Shown: positions 8,751 to 17,331 of the stretch, piece by piece
Layout: each line of letters opens with the position of its first letter
How positions within the stretch are numbered: the first letter of the stretch is position 1
Assembly: GCA_035999365.1 (NCBI GenBank)
Contig: DASYGT010000054.1
Span: forward strand, 1-64,000
Length of the DNA stretch: 64,000 bases
Direction of reading: 5' to 3'
Origin: DASYGT01 sp035999365
GTDB lineage: Bacteria > Actinomycetota > Actinomycetes > Mycobacteriales > Jatrophihabitantaceae
The notes under the pieces: model-generated
The model's input: the letters and a program-made list of their open reading frames with translations, nothing else
The model's database searches: none
Told to the model about the DNA's origin: nothing
Program-made: the position numbers and the translations under genes

Positions 8751-10382
8751 TCAGCGGGTGCGCTGCACCTTCAGCTCACCTGCGGCATACGCGGCGCGCA
8801 GCACCTTCTTGTCGAACTTGCCGACCGAGGTCTTGGGAACCTCCCCGACGAAGCTCCAGTTCTCCGGAATCTGCCACGCGGCGACCTTCCCGCCGAGATA
8901 GGCCGCGAGATCGCCGGGCGCCGCATCACGGCCGTCCCGGAGCACGACGCATGCCAGTGGCCGCTCGGTCCACTTGTCGTCCGGGATGCCGATGACGGCC
9001 GCCTCGAGGACGTCCGGACTGCCGATCAGCAGGTTCTCCAGTTCGACGGATGAGATCCACTCGCCGCCGGACTTGATCACGTCCTTCGAACGGTCGGTGA
9101 TCTGGAAGAAGCCGCGCGGGTCTATGGTGCCGATGTCGCCCGTGCGCAGCCATCCGTCGTCGAACTTCTCCGGCGTCGGCGCGCGGTAGTACGAACCGGT
9201 GATCCACGGCCCTCGGACCTCGATCTCGCCGACGGCGGAACCGTCCCAGGGCAGCTCGGTGCCATCGTCGCCGACGATTCGCATCTCGACACCGGCTGCG
9301 ACGCGTCCCGACTTCAGCCGCCAGTCCATCTCCTCTGCCGTGCCCTGCTCGACGTCGTGCGGAGCCCGCGCCATGCCACCGATCGGCGACGTTTCCGTCA
9401 TGCCCCAGCCCTGGATGATGCGCAGGCCGTACCGCAACTCGAACGCCTCGAGCAGCGACCGCGGAGCCGCGGCACCCCCCGACGTTCCCTCGCGGATGGA
9501 CGACAGGTCGATCGGGTGCTCCTCGCCGTACTGAAGGATTGCGCCCCAGATGGTCGGCACCGCGGCAGCCACCGTGGACCGTTCCGCGGCGATGAATTCC
9601 GTCAGCGGCCCAGGCGCGAGGAACGGGCCGGGCATGTGCAGCGACGCCCCGCCGAAGAATGCGCCGAACGGGATGCCCCACGCATTGACGTGAAACATCG
9701 GGACGATCGTCAGGATGCGATCGCTCTCCGAGCCGCCAGTGATGTTCACGGACAATCCGGCCATTGCATGCAGGTACGTCGACCGGTGCGAGTACACGAC
9801 ACCTTTCGGATCGCCGGTCGTCCCGCTCGTGTAACACATCGACGCCGGCGATCGCTCGTCCAGATCGGGCCAGGCGAAGCCCGCCTCCTCGGCCGCGACG
9901 AGGTCGTCGTAGCGCAACACGGTGGCGGCACCGAGCACCGACACGTCCCCGTCGCCGATGACGACGAACGCCTGCACCGTGCGCAACTCGGCGGCGATCG
10001 GCGCGAGCAGCGCAAGCAGGCTGCCGTCGACGATCACGATCTTGTCCTCGGCGTGATTGACGATCTGCGCGATCTGCGCACCGGGAAGCCGGATGTTGAG
10101 CGTGTGCAGTACCGCCCCCATGCACGGCACCGCGTAGTACGCCTCCAGATGCTCCTGGTGATTCCAGCAGAATGTGGCGACGCGATCGCCACGCTCGACA
10201 CCGAGTCTGGTCAGCGCCGCGGCGAGCCGCTCTGCATTCCGCGCGACCTCGGCATAGGTGGCGCGGCGTGCCGACGCGCCCGTCCACGTGACACATTCAC
10301 TCGTTCCGTAGACGCTCGAACCATGCCGCAGGATGGCGGTGATCGTCAGGGGGTAGTCGTCCTGCATGGTGCTCGTGATCAA
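8751..10382 (-). CDS. Fatty-acid/acyl-CoA ligase (FadD-type AMP-binding enzyme)
   Basis: ANL-superfamily ligase, 543 aa, activating a carboxylic acid to its CoA thioester via an acyl-adenylate. Motifs: YTSGTTGDPKGVVYSHRS (phosphate-binding loop), GWGMTETSP, the TGD of WLRTGDIGTID, and the hinge/C-terminal DRSKDVIKSGGEWISSVE, with the catalytic Lys in SVGKFDKKVL. Start: TTG at 10382 has a GAGGGGG site five bases upstream. An ATG at 10367 (MQDDYPLT) is the alternative but lies too far from that site. It is divergent from an acyl-CoA dehydrogenase pair, with a TetR-type palindrome between, suggesting a coregulated acyl degradation unit. Chain length or steroid specificity cannot be told. Confidence 0.9.
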   Translation of the reverse strand: MITSTMQDDYPLTITAILRHGSSVYGTSECVTWTGASARRATYAEVARNAERLAAALTRLGVERGDRVATFCWNHQEHLEAYYAVPCMGAVLHTLNIRLPGAQIAQIVNHAEDKIVIVDGSLLALLAPIAAELRTVQAFVVIGDGDVSVLGAATVLRYDDLVAAEEAGFAWPDLDERSPASMCYTSGTTGDPKGVVYSHRSTYLHAMAGLSVNITGGSESDRILTIVPMFHVNAWGIPFGAFFGGASLHMPGPFLAPGPLTEFIAAERSTVAAAVPTIWGAILQYGEEHPIDLSSIREGTSGGAAAPRSLLEAFELRYGLRIIQGWGMTETSPIGGMARAPHDVEQGTAEEMDWRLKSGRVAAGVEMRIVGDDGTELPWDGSAVGEIEVRGPWITGSYYRAPTPEKFDDGWLRTGDIGTIDPRGFFQITDRSKDVIKSGGEWISSVELENLLIGSPDVLEAAVIGIPDDKWTERPLACVVLRDGRDAAPGDLAAYLGGKVAAWQIPENWSFVGEVPKTSVGKFDKKVLRAAYAAGELKVQRTR

Positions 10383-10402
10383 GGCTGCCCCCTCGCCGAC
10401 GG

Positions 10403-10416
10403 ACCGACTGGTCGGT
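10403..10416. promoter_or_regulatory. TetR-type palindrome in divergent acyl-CoA ligase/dehydrogenase promoter
   Basis: ACCGAC-TG-GTCGGT: two perfect 6-base arms around a 2-base centre, within the 47 bases separating the divergent starts at 10382 and 10430. Symmetric sites of the form ACCGACNNGTCGGT are typical of actinobacterial TetR-family repressors of lipid catabolism. It could repress both directions at once. No TetR gene is immediately adjacent; the nearest (15523) has its own, different palindrome. Confidence 0.6.
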
Positions 10417-10429
10417 ACAGTACCTCCGC

Positions 10430-11629
10430 ATGACGGCCATGGGCGAGGACGACCTGCTTGCCCGAGTGCGTGATCTGATCGCTGTGTTCGACCCAACCGC
10501 CGACCCGCTTCACTTCCTGCGCGCACGCTTCGACGCGGGCCTCGCGTGGGTGCACTTCCCCGTGGGTCTCGGCGGTCTGGACCTGCCCCGCACGATGCAG
10601 TCGGTAGTCGACAGCGAACTCGGCGCCGCGGGAGTTCCGGACAACAACCCTCGCCGCATCGGCATCGGACTCGGCATGGCAGCACCGACGATTCTGACGC
10701 ACGGGACCGATGAGCAGCGTCGCCGTTGGCTACGCGCGCTGTGGACGGGCGATGAGGTCTGGTGCCAGCTGTTCAGCGAGCCCGGCGCCGGATCCGACCT
10801 CGCCGCATTGGGCACCCGCGCAGTGCGCGACGGCGATGGCTGGGTGGTCAACGGGCAGAAGGTATGGACGTCCATGGCGCACGAGGCGCGGTGGGGAATC
10901 CTCGTGACGCGCACCGATCCTGATGTTCCGAAGCACCAGGGCATGACCTACTTCGCGCTGGACATGACCTCACCTGGCGTCGAGGTGCGCCCATTGCGCC
11001 AGATCACCGGTGAGGCCGAATTCAACGAGGTCTTCCTGACCGACGTCCACGTGCCGGATTCCGATCGGCTCGGCGATGTCGGCAACGGTTGGCGGGTGGC
11101 TCAGACGACGCTCATGAACGAACGGGTGGCGATCGGGGGCGGCACGGCTCCGCGCGAGGCCGGCGTGATCAGTGCGGTGGCCGCCGCATGGCGCGACCGT
11201 CCTGAGCTGCGCAGCGCGTCCAAGCACGACGAGCTGATGCGGCTGTGGGTGCACGCCGAGGCGATGCGGCTGATGACCATGCGGCTGCGGCAGCAACTCG
11301 CGGCCGGCGTTCCTGGCCCGGAAGGCTCGGCGGCCAAGTTGGCGTTCGCCCACCTCAACCAGGAGGTGTCCGGCTTCGAACTCGAGCTGCTCGGCGCCGA
11401 AGGATTGCGCTACGACACGTGGTCCACCGGCAGCTGGACCACCGAGCGCCCCGTCGTCGTCGACTTCCTGGGCAGGTCTGCCGGCTACCGGTACCTGCGC
11501 GCGAAGGGCAATTCGATCGAGGGTGGGACGTCGGAGATCCTGCACAACATCGTCGCCGAACGGGTGCTGGGACTGCCGGGCGACATTCGCGTCGACAAGG
11601 ACGTCCCGTGGAAGGACCTGCCGCGGTGA
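10430..11629 (+). CDS. Acyl-CoA dehydrogenase, full-length subunit (FadE-type)
   Basis: Flavoprotein, 399 aa, introducing an alpha-beta double bond in acyl-CoA. Visible: an N-terminal helical domain (DPLHFLRARFDAGLAWVHFP), the FAD-contacting beta-domain motif LFSEPGAGSDLAALGTRA with VNGQKVWTSMAHEA, and the C-terminal AKGNSIEGGTSEILHNIVAERVLG. A second, shorter dehydrogenase follows after seven bases. Actinobacterial steroid side-chain enzymes of this kind work as alpha2beta2 heterotetramers of two unlike FadE subunits, which this pair may also do (inference). The ATG at 10430 lies 14 bases after the operator palindrome with no clear ribosome site. ATG 10439 is an alternative. Confidence 0.9.
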   Translation: MTAMGEDDLLARVRDLIAVFDPTADPLHFLRARFDAGLAWVHFPVGLGGLDLPRTMQSVVDSELGAAGVPDNNPRRIGIGLGMAAPTILTHGTDEQRRRWLRALWTGDEVWCQLFSEPGAGSDLAALGTRAVRDGDGWVVNGQKVWTSMAHEARWGILVTRTDPDVPKHQGMTYFALDMTSPGVEVRPLRQITGEAEFNEVFLTDVHVPDSDRLGDVGNGWRVAQTTLMNERVAIGGGTAPREAGVISAVAAAWRDRPELRSASKHDELMRLWVHAEAMRLMTMRLRQQLAAGVPGPEGSAAKLAFAHLNQEVSGFELELLGAEGLRYDTWSTGSWTTERPVVVDFLGRSAGYRYLRAKGNSIEGGTSEILHNIVAERVLGLPGDIRVDKDVPWKDLPR

Positions 11630-11636
11630 TGAGGCG

Positions 11637-12731
11637 ATGACAGACCTGCTCTACACAGACGTCGAAGAGCACCTGCGCTCGAGCGTGCGCGACCTGATCA
11701 GCAAGCGCTCGACATCGGCGGAGGCGCTCAAGCGCGCGGAGACGGACGAGCCTTACGACCCGGCTCTGTGGCAGGCGCTCGCAGGTCTCGGCGTCGCCGG
11801 CCTGGCGATCGACGAGCCACTCGGCGGCGCCGGCGCGAGTTGGCGCGAGGTGGCGGTGGTCGCCGAGGAACTCGGCCGATCGGTGGCCCCGACACCATTC
11901 CTCGGCAGCGCAGTGGTCGCGACCGCCGCGGCTCAGGCGGCCGGCGACACCGACCTGCTCGCCCGCATGGCCTCTGGCGAGATCATCGTCACCCTCGCCG
12001 CCTCGCTGGCCGGCACGCCGCATGCGGCGGGTGCCGCGGGACTTGCCCTGACCGGCACGACGTTGACCGGCTCCGTCACCAACGTCATCGACGCCATCAC
12101 CGCCGACGTGCTGCTCGTCCCGGTGCGCGACGGCGACGCGGTCAGCCTCGTCGCGGTGGCTGCGGCCGATACGCACCGGTCCGATGTCGCGTCGTTGGAT
12201 CTCACCCGCCCGGTGAGTGACCTCGCGTTCGACAATGCGCCGGTGACGATCGTCGCCGAGGGCGACGCCGCGCAACGCGCGATCACCAACGCCTGGCTCG
12301 TCGGATCGGCGATCCTGGCGTCCGAGCAGCTCGGGCTCGCACAGCAATGCCTTGACATGACCGTCGACTACGTGAAGTCGCGTTACCAGTTCGGGCGTCC
12401 GATCGGCTCGTTCCAGGCGCTCAAGCACCGGCTGGCCGACGTGTGGGTGTCTGTCACGCACGCCCGTGCCGTCGCACGGTATGCCGTGGCATGCGTGACA
12501 GACGGCGACGCCGACGCGACGGTGTCGGTCTCACTCGCGCAGGCGTACTGCTCGCCCATGGCGGTGACAGCGGCCGAGGAATGTGTACAGCTGCACGGCG
12601 GGATCGGCTTCACCTGGGAACACCCCGCGCACCTCTATCTCAAGCGGGCGAAGGCGGACTCGCTGCTCTTCGGGACGGCGGCGACCCATCGCGCACGCCT
12701 CGGTGGCCTGGTCGGGCTGCCTCCGCAGTGA
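11637..12731 (+). CDS. Acyl-CoA dehydrogenase, shorter partner subunit
   Basis: Second acyl-CoA dehydrogenase, 364 aa, downstream of the first. It carries the C-terminal signatures FGRPIGSFQALKHRLADVW and QLHGGIGFTWEHPAHLYLKRA of the family, but its middle beta domain (about 110-200) is alanine-rich and lacks a clear SEPGAGSD-type motif. Such degeneration is typical of one partner in heteromeric actinobacterial FadE complexes, where FAD and substrate sites are built from unlike subunits. The ATG at 11637 follows the preceding stop by seven bases. Pairing with the preceding gene is inferred from adjacency and complementarity of motifs. Confidence 0.87.
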   Translation: MTDLLYTDVEEHLRSSVRDLISKRSTSAEALKRAETDEPYDPALWQALAGLGVAGLAIDEPLGGAGASWREVAVVAEELGRSVAPTPFLGSAVVATAAAQAAGDTDLLARMASGEIIVTLAASLAGTPHAAGAAGLALTGTTLTGSVTNVIDAITADVLLVPVRDGDAVSLVAVAAADTHRSDVASLDLTRPVSDLAFDNAPVTIVAEGDAAQRAITNAWLVGSAILASEQLGLAQQCLDMTVDYVKSRYQFGRPIGSFQALKHRLADVWVSVTHARAVARYAVACVTDGDADATVSVSLAQAYCSPMAVTAAEECVQLHGGIGFTWEHPAHLYLKRAKADSLLFGTAATHRARLGGLVGLPPQ

Positions 12732-12744
12732 CGCGAGTGCCCGC

Positions 12745-13500
12745 ATGCGCGTCCTGATCCCGTTGCCGGACCGCGACTTCGACACCACCGAGGTCGCGGT
12801 GCCCTGGCAGCTGCTCATCGAAGCTGGGCACGACGTGGTTTTCGCGACCGAGCGTGGCGACGGCGTGCCGCAGTGCGATCCGCTGCTGTTGAGCGGCGTC
12901 CTGTTCCGTCGCCTCGGCGCTCGCCGTGACGCCGTCGAGGCGTACGAACGGCTACGCGAGTCCGCAGAGTTTCGCGCGCCGGTCTCTTGGCATGACGTGT
13001 ACATCACCGCGATAGACGGACTACTGCTGCCCGGCGGACACGCACAGGGAATGCGTCAGTACCTCGGTTCGAACGCATTGCAGGAGCAGGTTGCCCGCTA
13101 CTGGCGCACGGGACGGCCCGTTGGAGCGATCTGTCATGGCGTGCTCGTCCTGGCGCGCACTATCGATCCCGCGACGGGGCGAAGCGTGCTGCACGACAAA
13201 CGCACCACCTGCCTGCCGAAGTACATGGAACGGGGCGCCTTCGCCCTCACCGCGTGGCGGCGCGGCCGGTACTACCGCACGTATCGCAGTTACGTCGAGG
13301 ACGAGGTGGTCGACGCGCTGGCCTCGCCCACCCAGTTCGAGCGGGGTCCACGCGTCGCCTCGGCGCGCGGCACTGCCACCGACGACTCCGCCGCCTTCGT
13401 CGTGCGCGACGGCAACTACCTGTCCGCACGATGGCCTGGAGATGCGTACCTGTTCGGCAAACAACTGTGCACCATGCTCGCATCGGAGGCCGCACGATGA
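12745..13500 (+). CDS. DJ-1/PfpI-family class I glutamine amidotransferase-like protein
   Basis: 251 aa, cytosolic. The nucleophile-elbow cysteine is seen in VGAICHGVLVL, with LLLPGGHAQGM upstream, as in the DJ-1/PfpI superfamily. The N-terminus runs straight into the Rossmann-like strand (MRVLIPLPDRDFDTTEVAVPWQ). The region after the elbow (CLPKYMERGAFALTAWRRGRYYRTY) matches a subgroup of large PfpI-like proteins of unknown substrate. ATG 12745 is used; the preceding gene stops 13 bases earlier. It overlaps the next gene by four bases, so it belongs to the acyl-CoA dehydrogenase operon. Its role there is unknown; hydrolase, glyoxalase-like or chaperone activities exist in the family. Confidence 0.82.
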   Translation: MRVLIPLPDRDFDTTEVAVPWQLLIEAGHDVVFATERGDGVPQCDPLLLSGVLFRRLGARRDAVEAYERLRESAEFRAPVSWHDVYITAIDGLLLPGGHAQGMRQYLGSNALQEQVARYWRTGRPVGAICHGVLVLARTIDPATGRSVLHDKRTTCLPKYMERGAFALTAWRRGRYYRTYRSYVEDEVVDALASPTQFERGPRVASARGTATDDSAAFVVRDGNYLSARWPGDAYLFGKQLCTMLASEAAR

Positions 13501-14006
13501 GCGAATCACCCTTTCCCGACGTTCGATGGGGCAGCGACTCCAGCCGGTTGCGCAAACCCGCGAGTGCGATCGCGTCGACCCGCGCCGGGTCCTGGTTCGT
13601 GCGCACGCTGACGCCACTCGACCGGCGCATCCTCAGCCGCTCCCGTGGCAAGTACACCTTGCTCGGCCCGATCGGCGCGCCGACGCTGCTCCTCACCACC
13701 ATCGGAGCGAAGTCCGGCCTGCCGCGCACGTCGCCACTGCTCTTCTGCCGAGAATCCGACCGTCTGCTCGTCATCGGCTCGAACTTCGGTCAGGCGAGCC
13801 ACCCCGCGTGGACCGGGAACCTGCGTGCCAACCCTGCTGCCACGGTCACGATCGGTGGGATCGACGTCGCTGTCCGGGCACGTCAGTTGGACGGCGAGGA
13901 ACGCCTCGCCGCGATCGATTCGTTCATCGCGCTCGCCGGCGTCTATGCGGCCTACCTCCAGCGCACCGACCGCGAGATCCGGGTCTTCGCCCTCACTCCT
14001 GCGTGA
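13497..14006 (+). CDS. Nitroreductase/quinone-reductase-family (Ddn-like, DUF385) protein
   Basis: 169 aa, small split-barrel flavin-type fold. The segment GAPTLLLTTIGAKSGLPRTSPLLFCRESDRLLVIGSNFGQ followed by HPAWTGNLRANPAATVTIGG is diagnostic for the DUF385 family, whose best known member is the F420-dependent nitroreductase Ddn of mycobacteria. That makes F420H2 the likely cofactor (family knowledge, not shown here). An amphipathic N-terminus precedes the barrel. ATGA overlap with the PfpI-like gene indicates translational coupling. An LLM-type F420 candidate is also present at 33368, consistent with an F420-producing organism. Confidence 0.85.
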   Translation: MSESPFPDVRWGSDSSRLRKPASAIASTRAGSWFVRTLTPLDRRILSRSRGKYTLLGPIGAPTLLLTTIGAKSGLPRTSPLLFCRESDRLLVIGSNFGQASHPAWTGNLRANPAATVTIGGIDVAVRARQLDGEERLAAIDSFIALAGVYAAYLQRTDREIRVFALTPA

Positions 14007-14060
14007 CCGGGCCCGCGTGACAGGCCGAGCCGCTCACGGCCTTTGCCGTGATAGGGTCTT

Positions 14061-14076
14061 GTTCGTTCGAACGAAC
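14061..14076. promoter_or_regulatory. Perfect 16-bp palindrome, likely operator of amidase-TetR operon
   Basis: GTTCGTTCGAACGAAC is identical on both strands and ends 31 bases before the amidase ATG. Palindromes built on GTTCG/CGAAC are common TetR-family operators. The operon it precedes encodes a TetR regulator as its second gene, so autoregulation is the simplest reading (inference). Confidence 0.7.
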
Positions 14077-14107
14077 GACACGAATCCCGCCGCAGCCGAG
14101 AGGCCGT

Positions 14108-15523
14108 ATGAACCCGCTCGCCACTCTCGAATCCCAGGCCGCCGCGCTTGCCGCGGGCACCGTCACCTCCGTCGAGCTGACCACGGCTGCCCTCGACCGC
14201 ATCGACGCCGCGCAACCGGTGCTCAATACCTTCCGGATGGTGCGCCGCGAGGCCGCCCTGGCCGAGGCCGCCGAAGCTGACGCACGGCTGGCGCGGGGTG
14301 ATCGCGCTGCATTGCTCGGCGTGCCGACCGCGGTCAAGGACGACACCGACCTGGCTGGTGCACCTACTGCTTTCGGGTGTGATGGGGACTTCCCCGCGAA
14401 GGCCACCGACTCGGAGATGGTGCGCCGCCTGCGTGCCGCGGGGGCGGTGATCGTCGGCAAGACGAACACTCCGGAGTTCGGCCAGTGGCCGTTCACCGAG
14501 GCTCCGTGGTTCGGCGCGACCCGCAACCCGTGGGCGCTGGACCGCAGCCCGGGCGGGTCTTCCGGGGGAACGGCGAGCGCCGTAGCGGCCGGCTTGTTCG
14601 CCGCTGGCATCGGTTCGGACGGGGCCGGTTCCGTACGCATCCCCGCGTCGTGGACGAACCTCGTCGGCATCAAGCCGCAGCGCGGCCGAATCTCGACGTG
14701 GCCGGACGCTGAGGCGTTCGAGGGGCTGACCGTCAACGGACCACTAGCCCGAACGGTGTCCGACGCGGCCCTTCTGCTCGACGTGACATCGGGGGCGCAT
14801 CCGGGTGACCTGCACACGCCACCCCCGCCGACTGCGTCCTTCCGCAGTGCGGCCGATCGCGACCCGGGCAGGCTGCGAATCGCGCTGTCGACCAGGCCGG
14901 CATTCAGTGGCTTCCGCACGACCCTCGACCCCGAGATCCGCGCGGGGGTCGAGCGCGTTGCGGCCACCTTCACCGCGCTGGGTCACGAGGTCACGCTCGG
15001 CGAACCGGACTACCGGTTGGCCGGACTCGGTTTCATGCCGCGCTCGCACGCCGGCCTGAGGTTGTGGCAAGGCCGGGTCCCGGACCCGGCTCTTCTCGAT
15101 CCTCGGACGCGCGAGAACTGCCGCAACGCACGCGCGATGGGCGGTCCGGTGCTTCGACTGGCGCGCGCGCACGAACGGCGCCTGCAGCGGCAGGTCGGCG
15201 CACTCTTCGATCGTGTCGACGTCGTCCTCGCGCCGACGACGGCGCAGCGCCCCCTGCGTATCGGCGCCACGGACGGGCTCTCCGGCTGGCGCACCGACCG
15301 CATGATCGTTCAGGCATGCCCCTATGCGTGGCCGTGGAACGTGCTGGGGTGGCCAGGCGTAAGCGTGCCGGCCGGTTTCACGTCCGACGGGCTGCCCTTC
15401 GGCGCGCAGCTGCTCGGTCCGGCCAACAGTGAGGAGCTGCTGATCTCGCTCGCGGCGCAGCTCGAGTCCGTCGAGCACTGGTATGAGCGGGTGCCGCCGC
15501 ACTCCTTCGCTTCGGTCGGTTGA
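14108..15523 (+). CDS. Amidase-signature-family amidase
   Basis: 471 aa, hydrolysing an amide bond; substrate unknown. The Ser-cisSer-Lys triad can be placed: Lys77 in PTAVKDD, cis-Ser152 in SPGGSSGG, nucleophile Ser175 in GSDGAGSVRIPAS. KPQRGRIS and the VLAPTTAQRPL segment are also typical. The length matches the family. ATG 14108 is the first start after the palindromic operator (14061-14076). The stop overlaps the ATG of a TetR regulator by one base, so amide metabolism is probably controlled by that regulator in response to substrate or product. Confidence 0.9.
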   Translation: MNPLATLESQAAALAAGTVTSVELTTAALDRIDAAQPVLNTFRMVRREAALAEAAEADARLARGDRAALLGVPTAVKDDTDLAGAPTAFGCDGDFPAKATDSEMVRRLRAAGAVIVGKTNTPEFGQWPFTEAPWFGATRNPWALDRSPGGSSGGTASAVAAGLFAAGIGSDGAGSVRIPASWTNLVGIKPQRGRISTWPDAEAFEGLTVNGPLARTVSDAALLLDVTSGAHPGDLHTPPPPTASFRSAADRDPGRLRIALSTRPAFSGFRTTLDPEIRAGVERVAATFTALGHEVTLGEPDYRLAGLGFMPRSHAGLRLWQGRVPDPALLDPRTRENCRNARAMGGPVLRLARAHERRLQRQVGALFDRVDVVLAPTTAQRPLRIGATDGLSGWRTDRMIVQACPYAWPWNVLGWPGVSVPAGFTSDGLPFGAQLLGPANSEELLISLAAQLESVEHWYERVPPHSFASVG

Positions 15524-16086
15524 TGAACGTGCCGGAGTCGACGCGCAATCGCATCCTTCACGCCGCACTTCGCATCATCGGTGAGCACGGCATCGCCGGG
15601 CTCACCAACCGGTTGGTGGCGAAGGAGGCGGGCCTGTCACTCGGTTCGTTGACCTACCACTTCACGTCGCAGTCCGAGCTGCTGCGCGAGGCCCTGCTGG
15701 TGTTCGTCACCGAGGAGACCAGGCGGATCACGGCGATTGCCGACTCGCTGGCCCCGACGGTCGGCTCGGTGGAGGAGGCGGCGGCTGCAGCGGAACGCGC
15801 CGTCACCGAGATGGCGCTCGGCCCCGAAGAGATCGGCGTGTACGAGCTGTATCTGCAATCGGCTCGCGATCCCGAACTCCACGAAGCCGTGCGCGCCTGC
15901 TTCGCCGAATACGACCGCGCAGCCACGGGCGCGCTGGAGTTGCTTGTCATTCCGGGGGCGGCTGAGCTGGCGCCCCACGTCGTCGCGCTCGTCATGGGCG
16001 CGCAACTGCGACGGGTCGCCACCGGCGCCGCGCCGACACCGATCGCGGCCGGCCTGCTCCGGCTCGTGGGCTCGCCGTCGGCGTAG
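15523..16086 (+). CDS. TetR-family transcriptional regulator of the amidase operon
   Basis: 187 aa. The N-terminal helix-turn-helix (ILHAALRIIGEHGIAGLTNRLVAKEAGLSLGSLTYHF) is textbook TetR. The C-terminal ligand-binding helices are diverged, as usual, and resemble TetR_C_6-type domains. It is translationally coupled to the amidase by a one-base overlap. The likely binding site is the perfect palindrome at 14061-14076 ahead of the operon. The CapA-like gene starts nine bases downstream and may share the transcript. Confidence 0.9.
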   Translation: MNVPESTRNRILHAALRIIGEHGIAGLTNRLVAKEAGLSLGSLTYHFTSQSELLREALLVFVTEETRRITAIADSLAPTVGSVEEAAAAAERAVTEMALGPEEIGVYELYLQSARDPELHEAVRACFAEYDRAATGALELLVIPGAAELAPHVVALVMGAQLRRVATGAAPTPIAAGLLRLVGSPSA

Positions 16087-16095
16087 GTTCGCACC

Positions 16096-17331
16096 GTGTC
16101 AGCGACTCTGCGGGCGGCTCGCCGATTGATTGTTGTCGCCGCAGTTGCCGCCGTCGCCGTCGCCGTTGCCGGTTGCACCAGCACCCGCTCCTCCCGGACA
16201 CCGGTCGCGCCCGGTACGCGGCCGACCGAAACGATCACGCTGCATGCCGATCCGGGAACTCAGGGTGGCTCCCCGAGCACGGCGCTGCAGCAGAAGCGGC
16301 GAACGGTCACCGTCCTGGGCAGCGGCGACGTGCTGATCCATCCGCCGTTGTGGGAGCAGGCGCACGCGGACGCACTCGCCGAGGGCAGTAGCGGTTACGA
16401 CTTCAGCGGGATCTACGCGGGCATCGCCGCCGACGTGAAGACCGCCGACCTTGCAACCTGCGAGATGGAAACGCCGCTCGCACCGCCGCAGGGACCGTTT
16501 GCCGGATGGCCTGACTTCAACGCACCGCCGCAGGTACTCACTGCGTTGAAAGGCATCGGTTACAAGACGTGCACGACAGCGTCGAACCACTCCCTCGACC
16601 AGGGCTACACAGGCGTCAAACGCACACTCGACGAGCTGGACGCCGCGGGCCTGCGGCACACGGGGAGTGCTCGCAGCGCGGCCGAGGCGGCGCGCCCGCT
16701 CATCATCACGATGCCTAATGGCGTGCGCGTCGCGCAGCTGGCGTACGCGTTCGGCTTCAACGGCATCCCGGTGCCATCCGGCGAGCCGTGGCTCGCCAAC
16801 CTGACTGATGTCCCGACGATCCTCGCCGCCGCGCATCGGGCCAAGCAGGCCGGTGCCGACGTCGTGGTGCTGTCGATGCATTGGGGCACCGAATACGACC
16901 ACCTCGCGACACAGACGCAGAGGGACGAGGCCGCGCAGCTGCTCGCGTCACCGGACATCGACCTGATTCTCGGCGACCACGCACACGTCGTGCAGCCGAT
17001 GCAGGTCGTTCACGGCAAGTGGGTCATCTACTGCATGGGAAACCAGATCTCGCGGCACGCCGACCCGATCGACGACAGCCGCGAGGGGGTGATGCCCGAG
17101 TTCACGTTCACCGAGGTCGCGCCGCACCAATTCCGCGTGACGCGGGCTCTTGCCATCCCGACGTGGATGGACATGACACCCAAGCTGCGTCTGGTGGATC
17201 TGGCGAGGGTGTTGCGCGATCCGTCGACCAGTGCAGCGGACCGGCTGGTCTACCAGCATGCCTACGACAAGATCGTGTCCTACCTCGACGCGTACGGCGC
17301 ACGCAGCCACGGCATGGTGATCAGTAGTTAG
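16096..17331 (+). CDS. CapA-family metallophosphatase-like lipoprotein
   Basis: 411 aa. Signal sequence with lipobox AVAGC (Cys27), so it is anchored on the outer face of the membrane. The body shows the CapA/PgsA fold markers: VLGSGDVLIHPPLW, CEMETPLAPP, TTASNHSLDQGYTG, VLSMHWGTEYDHL and LGDHAHVVQPM. The Asp, Asn-His and His motifs fit a dinuclear metal site of calcineurin-like phosphoesterases. In bacilli CapA belongs to poly-gamma-glutamate synthesis, but lone actinobacterial members have no capB/capC partners and none are seen here. GTG 16096 lies nine bases after the TetR stop. It overlaps the convergent membrane-protein gene by four bases. Confidence 0.87.
   Translation: MSATLRAARRLIVVAAVAAVAVAVAGCTSTRSSRTPVAPGTRPTETITLHADPGTQGGSPSTALQQKRRTVTVLGSGDVLIHPPLWEQAHADALAEGSSGYDFSGIYAGIAADVKTADLATCEMETPLAPPQGPFAGWPDFNAPPQVLTALKGIGYKTCTTASNHSLDQGYTGVKRTLDELDAAGLRHTGSARSAAEAARPLIITMPNGVRVAQLAYAFGFNGIPVPSGEPWLANLTDVPTILAAAHRAKQAGADVVVLSMHWGTEYDHLATQTQRDEAAQLLASPDIDLILGDHAHVVQPMQVVHGKWVIYCMGNQISRHADPIDDSREGVMPEFTFTEVAPHQFRVTRALAIPTWMDMTPKLRLVDLARVLRDPSTSAADRLVYQHAYDKIVSYLDAYGARSHGMVISS

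Noticed and set aside
16096..17331. Poly-gamma-glutamate capsule locus
   Set aside because: Only a CapA-like gene is present; no capB or capC. Lone CapA-like lipoproteins are frequent in actinobacteria.
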